Below are positions 25,180 through 29,853 of a stretch of DNA of 29,853 nucleotides, piece after piece. The position numbers and the translations under genes are program-made. Position 1 is the stretch's first letter, and every line of letters starts with the position of its first letter. The notes under the pieces were generated by a model. The model searched no databases. It was not told the DNA's origin and saw only the letters and a list, made by a program, of their open reading frames with translations. Source of the stretch: Paulinella micropora. Lineage: Eukaryota; Cercozoa; Imbricatea; Euglyphida. The DNA is taken from positions 1 through 29,853 of the forward strand of contig BJOX01000291.1 of assembly GCA_009731375.1 (NCBI GenBank), read 5' to 3'.

Positions 25180-25704
25180 ATGCCATCCCCTGAAGCAAGT
25201 CGTAAGAACTGGGGTAGTGCTGTGGAAGGAATAAAAGCGAAAGCGAAACAACGAAAGATGGAACATGCTAAAAATGTTTTGGCGCAATACCGAAATGCTG
25301 TAAAGCAAGAAGATGAAGATATGGAGGAACGAACAAAACAAATTGAAGAAAAGAACTTGGCTAAGGATATTATTACTGAACATGATAATGATAGTCCAGA
25401 GGAGAAGAGTGAGAGTGAGGATGAGGTTGATTTCACTGATATCATTGCCGAAAATATGGCTAAGATGAAAATCAAGAGAGCGAAGGTAGAGAGTAAGAGG
25501 GAAAAGAAGAAGAGTAAAAAGTCTGTGGTTGAACCAGAGGAGAGCGAAAGCAGTGAGAGTGAAAGTGAAGAAGAAGAGCCAAAACCAAAGAAGGGGAAAG
25601 GTAAAAAGTCAAATAGTAAAGTTTTGGTCAATGTATATAATACAGAGAAACCAACACGGAGCGAAACTTCGAGCGACTTAAGTAAGTGCTTCCTCAAATT
25701 CTAA
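25180..25704 (+). CDS. highly charged protein upstream of the integrase, unknown
   Basis: 174 codons, ATG start. Basic/helical N-terminus (opening MPSPEASRKNWGSAVEGIKA), an acidic middle with serine-glutamate runs (ESESSESESEEEEPKPKK) and lysine-rich tracts. Looks disordered; could be a DNA- or virion-associated protein. It ends 4 bp before the integrase ATG. The last few codons differ in style from what precedes them, and the +1 frame runs on smoothly into the integrase, so an ancestral fusion broken by a frameshift is possible. Confidence 0.65.
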   Translation: MPSPEASRKNWGSAVEGIKAKAKQRKMEHAKNVLAQYRNAVKQEDEDMEERTKQIEEKNLAKDIITEHDNDSPEEKSESEDEVDFTDIIAENMAKMKIKRAKVESKREKKKSKKSVVEPEESESSESESEEEEPKPKKGKGKKSNSKVLVNVYNTEKPTRSETSSDLSKCFLKF

Positions 25705-25708
25705 AGAT

Positions 25709-26641
25709 ATGAGTGAGGAAAATCAACTTGACCATAAACATACAATTATTAATACACAGAATGCGGATAGTCTCGGGGGCACACCTACGGGAGAAGTAGT
25801 TAAAACAAAAGAAGAAGAAGCCCTTGAAATTCACCACCAAAAAAAGAACCCTAAAATATGGAATACAATATGGGTTGATAAACCATTAGACCAAGTCTTT
25901 TTTGACTTAGCGGATATGAGTAAGATAAAAGATAAGAAAGGTAATAAGGGTTATGCTTGGATGCTTGTTTGGATTGATTGCCATTCAAGATATTTAATAA
26001 TCATTCCACTAAAAAATAAAACGGCAAAAGAAGTATATTATGCTTTGAAATCTATACCTTATAAACCAAAGTCAATTACAACTGACAGCGGAGGAGAATA
26101 TAAAGGTGCTACTCGTGATTATTTTATTGAAAATGGAATTAAACACGATGTCGTTGAAGTTGGCGACCATAGAGCGCTTGCGGTTGTTGATAGAGTGATA
26201 AGAAGTATTAGGAGATGGCTTGACCTTTTATTTGAAACTAATAGAAATTTTGACTGGGTAAGTTATATTCAAGACTTAGTCAATGCGTACAATCATAAAG
26301 TTCATAGAGGAATTCAAGCCAAACCTGTGGATGTCTTTGCTAGAAGAGATAAAAATAAACAGACTATCACGCGAGATAATTTAATTAATGAATTCAATGT
26401 TGGCGATAATGTAAGAAAAGAAAATAAAAGGAATATTTTCTCCAAAGGCTGTAAGACTTTCAGCAAAATTATTTATAAAGTCAAAGGACGAAAAGGGTTT
26501 AAAATCATACTAAATAACGATGAGTTGGTAAGCCCCCGTGATTTATTGAAAACTGAATTTAATAAACCAATTGACGAAGAAAAAGATATGAAAGAGCAAA
26601 CCAAAGAAGTTATAAAAGAAAAAAAGACAAAAGAATTATAA
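25709..26641 (+). CDS. INT: rve-type (retrovirus-like) integrase
   Basis: 310 codons, ATG start. Catalytic core in the retroviral/Polinton integrase style: QVFFDLADM (first Asp, about residue 66), WIDCHSRYLIIIPL, ITTDSGGEY (second Asp, about 126), and VVDRVIRSIRRWL (about 159-171), where most relatives have Glu and this one has Asp at about 161. No N-terminal H2C2 zinc finger is visible. A C-terminal FNVGDNVRKENKR and LVSPRDLLKTEF segment resembles the SH3/chromo-like tail. It would insert the element into host DNA. A TAA at 26639-26641 ends the frame, but coding-like sequence continues downstream. Confidence 0.9.
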   Translation: MSEENQLDHKHTIINTQNADSLGGTPTGEVVKTKEEEALEIHHQKKNPKIWNTIWVDKPLDQVFFDLADMSKIKDKKGNKGYAWMLVWIDCHSRYLIIIPLKNKTAKEVYYALKSIPYKPKSITTDSGGEYKGATRDYFIENGIKHDVVEVGDHRALAVVDRVIRSIRRWLDLLFETNRNFDWVSYIQDLVNAYNHKVHRGIQAKPVDVFARRDKNKQTITRDNLINEFNVGDNVRKENKRNIFSKGCKTFSKIIYKVKGRKGFKIILNNDELVSPRDLLKTEFNKPIDEEKDMKEQTKEVIKEKKTKEL

Positions 26642-26841
26642 AAAAGAGAAGACATTCAACCAGAGAATATTAGGATTTCAAAGAGAGAAAAAAAGGCAAA
26701 GGTAATATTGGATTTGTAAGCAAAAAAAATAAAAGACTCTTTGCTATTAGTAAACTTCCTTTGGAACTGAACCCGCAACCTAAAATGTCAATGACTACGC
26801 CGAACCCATTAGTCTACCAATGGCGAAAAGTCTACTCGTGA
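26642..26841 (+). pseudogene. possible lost C-terminal extension of the integrase
   Basis: After the stop, the same frame stays open to an A run near 26688-26694; past it another frame reads on without stops to TGA at 26839-26841 (through NIGFVSKKNKRLF, ELNPQPKMSMTTPNPLVYQW). This looks like a C-terminal tail removed by one stop and one frameshift. It could also be an independent remnant. I first took part of it for a tRNA. Confidence 0.4.
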
Positions 26842-26928
26842 TACAGGAAAAATGGTATTTGAAGTATTACCACCAGTCTATTTTTTTAAAGAAAATTCTA
26901 GAAAATTCTATTTCCGTGAATATGTCTT

Positions 26929-27005
26929 TGCGACACCAAAACACGGCGGTGTCGCAGTGTCGCAGAGGTTGCGACAGAATTTCACTTTTTTGTCGCAGTG
27001 TCGCA
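26929..27005. repeat. iteron-like TGTCGCA cluster
   Basis: Six copies of TGTCGCA or its complement TGCGACA in 77 bp: two in the complement orientation (26929, 26969) and four forward, arranged as two tandem pairs GTGTCGCA-GTGTCGCA (from 26949) and TGTCGCAGTGTCGCA (from 26991). The spacer lies just before the coiled-coil gene and is locally GC-rich in an AT-rich virus. It looks like a protein-binding array. Confidence 0.75.
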
Positions 27006-27013
27006 AAAAAAAA

Positions 27014-27540
27014 ATGGACTTAATTCCGAGCAGAACCAAAACTAAATCAGATTGGTTTGAGGAATATGAAATTCGTAGAACAAGTAAGGATAGACTAAAT
27101 AAGGATAAAATAATATGCGAAGAAAGAATTTCTAAAATAGACAAAGAAATCGCTCGTCTCGTTGAAAAGAAACAACCAGACATAATAAAACTAGAGGCGG
27201 TTAATGAGATGTTGCAACGATTGAGTATTGAAAATAATGAAGTAGAGGCAGATAAACTTTTTAGAATGAGACAAAAGAAATTGGAAAAAAAATAACCAAA
27301 GAACGAGATAATTTCTATAAGTGGAAAAATGACAATCGTGGCCAACTTTCCGCTATTGTCATGAATAAAATTCTCGTTGGTATTGAGAACGAGCATTTAT
27401 CGTTTAATGCTTCGTTTAACAAATATTCAAGCGATGGTATTAACGAGCACGTAAATGATAGTATTAACATTAAACGAGAACACAATAGAAACATGCACAG
27501 AGTCTATAGAACCGAGAATGTTAGTAGCAACTCGGATTAA
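27014..27540 (+). pseudogene. coiled-coil protein, frameshifted, unknown
   Basis: I place the start at ATG 27014 rather than the in-frame ATG at 26852, because the extra stretch is the iteron-like repeat. The first frame (93 codons, opening MDLIPSRTKTKSDWFEEY) is a charged coiled coil ending LEKK. At the A8 run near 27284-27291 the frame shifts and coding character continues (RDNFYKWKNDNRGQLSAIV, then NKILVGIENEHLSFN) to TAA at 27538-27540. The layout, a coiled coil followed by an asparagine-rich globular part, matches no family I know. Confidence 0.55.
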
Positions 27541-27557
27541 AAAGACTTTGCGTAAAT

Positions 27558-27643
27558 GGTTTTCTTAAAAACCAAGGGGTTTAACACCCCACCCTAATTC
27601 AAAGGAATTTCTATTACACATGCTTTTTGGTGTGTGTAATAGA
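27558..27643. terminator. three consecutive hairpins
   Basis: GGTTTTCTTAAAAACC, GGGGTTTAACACCCC and a longer TCTATTACACA...TGTGTGTAATAGA stem follow each other within 86 bp after the coiled-coil gene. A composite terminator is the simplest reading; a regulatory RNA is possible. Confidence 0.6.
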
Positions 27644-27738
27644 CAATGGGTGAGCCGAATGAAATAGCAGACGAACTCGGCGAAATCAACATCGCTGGGG
27701 ATGGTACGTCCTAACTCTATTGTAATCTCTTTAATGAT

Positions 27739-28101
27739 ATGATTGTAGGTTTTTGGAAACCATGGGGCGAGCTTGAACCTGAAGCCTCTGCGGAGTTTAA
27801 GAACCCAAAGATAGTTAGGGTTCCAAGGGAATTCGCTCAACTTGATAGGAAACAAATAACTTCTTTTCATGCCGAGCGAAAATATTTCGTTCGAAACCCC
27901 GTGCAGAGAACTGATAATTATTCGTTCGCGTGGGTTGAGAGAGATGAAACCATGAAAAACCCCAGAAAGAAAAAATTCTTTCTTGCTTCTCTTGGTAAGG
28001 AGGAGGAGGAAATTCTCGTCTTTCCTTCGCTGTCAGCCTTGACGAAGAAGGTTGGCGGTGATGAAGGTTCTATCAATTGGGTTGTCCCACTTGAGTTGTA
28101 A
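27739..28101 (+). CDS. unknown protein next to the right terminal repeat
   Basis: 120 codons, ATG start, TAA stop. Opens MIVGFWKPWGELEPEASAEF and contains many aromatic and charged residues (YFVRNPVQRTDNYSFAWVER, then KKVGGDEGSINWVVPLEL at the end). No family recognised. A shorter opposite-strand frame overlaps its first half; I prefer this one for length and because the strand agrees with the other right-arm genes. A 22-codon frame at about 27649-27717 upstream may be a remnant. Confidence 0.5.
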   Translation: MIVGFWKPWGELEPEASAEFKNPKIVRVPREFAQLDRKQITSFHAERKYFVRNPVQRTDNYSFAWVERDETMKNPRKKKFFLASLGKEEEEILVFPSLSALTKKVGGDEGSINWVVPLEL

Positions 28102-28164
28102 GAAAAGTCCATTTTCCAAAAAGGGGCTTATTTTATTAAATAAGGGTTTTTCGGTCATCTTTTA
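28102..28164. other. short spacer before the right terminal repeat
   Basis: AT-rich, with the inverted pair CTTATTTTATTAAATAAG just after the last viral gene, possibly a terminator. Confidence 0.4.
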
Positions 28165-28314
28165 TTTTTTCTCTCAGTGCTCTGTGGAGGGCTCTTTGGG
28201 GTGTTTTATGCTCTTGTATTGATTGTGCGCCAAATCAATAGGAGAAGAGAAATGAAATTTATGAGGTCGTTTTAAGGCACGAAAAACGACCCTTGTAAAT
28301 TTCATATTATACTA
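28165..28314 (-). repeat. right terminal inverted repeat
   Basis: Reverse-complement partner of 7418-7569, ending ...CATATTATACTA. The outer about 115 bp are identical or nearly so to the left repeat, implying recent insertion or repeat homogenisation. Confidence 0.95.
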
Positions 28315-28374
28315 GTAGTAGTAGTAGTAGTAGTAGTAGTAGGAGGAGGAGGAGGAGGAGAAAGAAAGAAAGAT
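28312..28374. repeat. (TAG)n-(GGA)n-(AAAG)n microsatellite at the right junction
   Basis: Compound microsatellite immediately outside the right terminal repeat. The left junction also lies in TAC/TAG triplets, so the element sits in a triplet tract. Confidence 0.9.
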
Positions 28375-29632
28375 TCAGCATATCTGTCAGACGACATGCT
28401 CAATAATCTAAACACTATAATAAAATACGTAGCAAATGCCGTCACGTCTCCAGTGCTAGTTTTTTCCTTTTCTTCTAAATCAAGACTCACAATGGGGTTT
28501 TCTGGCTCCGCTAAACACGGTGGGTAAATTTGCGCCAGACAGTACATGAAGTGCACTGGTGTTTCCTCCCAGGTGAATGAAGTACTGTTACAATCCCTGA
28601 AGATAGCTCGATAAAAAGTCAGTAATACAACCAGACACAAATCCCCCAAAGGAGAATGATGTCTCGTTATATTAGCTCACGAAAAAGAAAGCGGCCACAG
28701 ACCACGGTTAAAATGGCATTGGGTCAAATCCGGCCAAACGATATTGAAATACTGGGAAAAAAAACTAGGTGCACCTGACACCTGAAAAACTGTACTTTTT
28801 ACCTGCTATCCCGGGGGGTGATGCCTACAGTACCCCTTCCCGTTTTTATGACGGAAATATGCAATATTTTCGTCATATAGCTGCTGATTTCTTTTCTGCA
28901 CAAACGCTACGTGGTGTTGCACCTAAGTGCATTAACCCACTGATAGACGGTGCAGTGGATAAATAAAACGCATACACCAGACACGCGTCAACTGTAAATC
29001 TCTAGCCTCATTTTTTGTAAATAAATTAAAAACCCTCCTTCCACACTCGTTGTCCCCCCCGTAACTTAATCCTGAGGCAGTATGTCAAGAACAAATAGTA
29101 TTACTATTAAAATAAAAGCAGCATTATAATTTTTTCTCCTTCTCTAAAAACACTTCCGATCAGTAAATACATTGTCTTTTAATAACATACCCTTGTTTTG
29201 AATCAGTTACCTTAATATAGTACTAGGGGGCCAGTCCTAATAACTATATCTAAAGCCGGTGTGAGTAAACCCGACCATGCGATAAACCGACACAAGTAGA
29301 GACGGACCGTGCTGGTATGACGATATTAAGTATATCCAAAGAAAAAAATATTTAATATGTCTACTATGAGAACATTTATTGAGAACATCACCCTGGATAC
29401 TTGAAGCAGGGTCGTACCAGGAACACCATCGCTAAACTCACAAGCGATCCCCTTCTACGGTGTCGTATCCATTTGCCGATTGACCTTCGCACTCATATGT
29501 TGCGATAAAAATGCCAAGTAACAACAATGGTATAAAAATATTTTAATAAGACATGATCTGACATGGGCACTATGAGATTAATCCACATGCAGCTTTCAAT
29601 GTCCGACGCGTGATAAAAGAAAAAAACTTCAC
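28375..29632. other. right flank, no gene recognised
   Basis: About 1.26 kb without a convincing gene. Short open frames (for example 28302-28649 minus and 28769-28966 plus) have no recognisable motifs. No similarity to the LINE copies on the left is apparent. Confidence 0.55.
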
Positions 29633-29853
29633 TTACTGCCTTCGTCGCCTTGCGCGAACCCTTTTGCCAGGTGGCGGGCCGCCAACAAAAGTCAAGTCAA
29701 ACTTTGACTCCTCAAGAATGTCCCATATTTTGTTAGGGATGGCGCCCAATGATAAGTCAAAAGGAATGTCAAGCACTCCCCTAGGCAGTGACTGAATAGT
29801 CCACGCAGTGTGGTCTTTGTCTCGAGGGGTAATAGTATCATCCCAAGTCTCGA
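29633..29853 (-). CDS. partial open frame running off the right edge, unknown
   Basis: On the minus strand, an uninterrupted frame enters from the window edge and runs 72 codons to TAA at 29633-29635, with no start inside. It includes WTIQSLPRGVLDIPFDLSLG and FVGGPPPGKRVRARRRQ at the C-terminus. Composition looks protein-like, with a basic tail. It may be the end of a host or mobile-element gene; no family recognised. Confidence 0.4.
   Translation of the reverse strand, partial: ETWDDTITPRDKDHTAWTIQSLPRGVLDIPFDLSLGAIPNKIWDILEESKFDLTFVGGPPPGKRVRARRRRQ

Larger units (their letters stand above)
7418..28314. mobile_element. integrated Polinton-like virus / virophage-like element (~20.9 kb)
   Basis: Near-identical inverted repeats bound the block, and inside is the full hallmark set: protein-primed family B DNA polymerase, rve-type integrase, FtsK/HerA-type packaging ATPase, Ulp1/adenain-like protease, penton and double-jelly-roll-type major capsid protein. 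The minus-strand order ATPase, protease, penton, major capsid matches the morphogenesis module known from mavirus-type virophages and related Polinton-like viruses. Composition is clearly more AT-rich than the flanking LINE. Exact ends are ambiguous because both lie in TAC/TAG tracts: with the boundary at TATAATATG the flanks share a possible 7-bp duplication CTAGTAG, while an AGTATAATATG boundary gives only 3 bp. Whether it is a virophage, PLV or Polinton proper needs a capsid phylogeny. Confidence 0.93.

Noticed and set aside
26755-26830. tRNA-like text on the minus strand (GGTTGCGGGTTCAGTTCC, a D-arm-like CATTGGTAGACTAATG)
   Set aside because: Acceptor and T-arm do not pair properly, and the plus strand is open and protein-like through this stretch.
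26852-27013. N-terminal extension of the coiled-coil protein from ATG 26852
   Set aside because: The extension is a translation of the TGTCGCA array and AT-rich repeats; the ATG at 27014 begins normal coding sequence.
27565-27870. 101-codon minus-strand open frame near the right end
   Set aside because: It overlaps the longer plus-strand frame 27739-28101 and runs against the strand of the other right-arm genes. I kept the plus-strand gene, with modest confidence.

Overview
The window is a eukaryotic nuclear locus, not bacterial DNA. It shows triplet and tetranucleotide microsatellites, two fragments of a non-LTR (LINE-type) retrotransposon, and an integrated double-stranded DNA virus of the Polinton-like virus/virophage group. 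The virus is much more AT-rich than the retrotransposon sequence beside it. Nothing here identifies the host species; a protist or alga is a guess based on where such elements usually occur. Two 10-N assembly gaps are present (986-995 and 15384-15393).

Layout. 1-596: no gene recognised, with a TAGA microsatellite. 597-4942: 5'-truncated LINE copy with endonuclease, reverse transcriptase and a (TTA)n tail. 4943-5449: AT-rich DNA and microsatellites. 5450-7417: 5' part of a second copy of the same LINE family, with ORF1, cut off where the virus begins. 7418-28314: the integrated virus, about 20.9 kb, bounded by inverted repeats of about 150 bp. 28315-29853: microsatellite and mostly featureless flank, with an open reading frame running off the right edge on the minus strand.

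The virus has three blocks. (i) Left, plus strand (7635-11938): a zinc-finger-like protein, two small charged proteins, a broken protein-primed family B DNA polymerase and a small GKYKGK-motif protein. A decayed HNH-like gene (minus strand) and a second GKYKGK gene (plus strand) follow. (ii) Middle, minus strand (25119 down to 13251): two tail-fibre-like proteins and an S74 chaperone domain, small proteins, packaging ATPase, a small basic protein, Ulp1/adenain-like protease, penton, major capsid protein and a spike-like protein. The order ATPase, protease, penton, major capsid is the virophage/Polinton morphogenesis module. (iii) Right, plus strand (25180-28101): a charged protein, an rve-type integrase, a coiled-coil protein and an unknown protein. 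The set would cover integration, protein-primed replication, capsid assembly and maturation, packaging and attachment.

Most structural genes are open, but the polymerase carries several frameshifts and in-frame stops, and single-base frame breaks occur in at least six other genes, several at homopolymer runs. Unexplained structure includes a 20-bp palindrome present three times, a stem-loop leader shared by the penton and spike genes, a dispersed intergenic inverted repeat, an iteron-like cluster, and phage-like fibres with a self-cleaving chaperone domain on a eukaryotic element.
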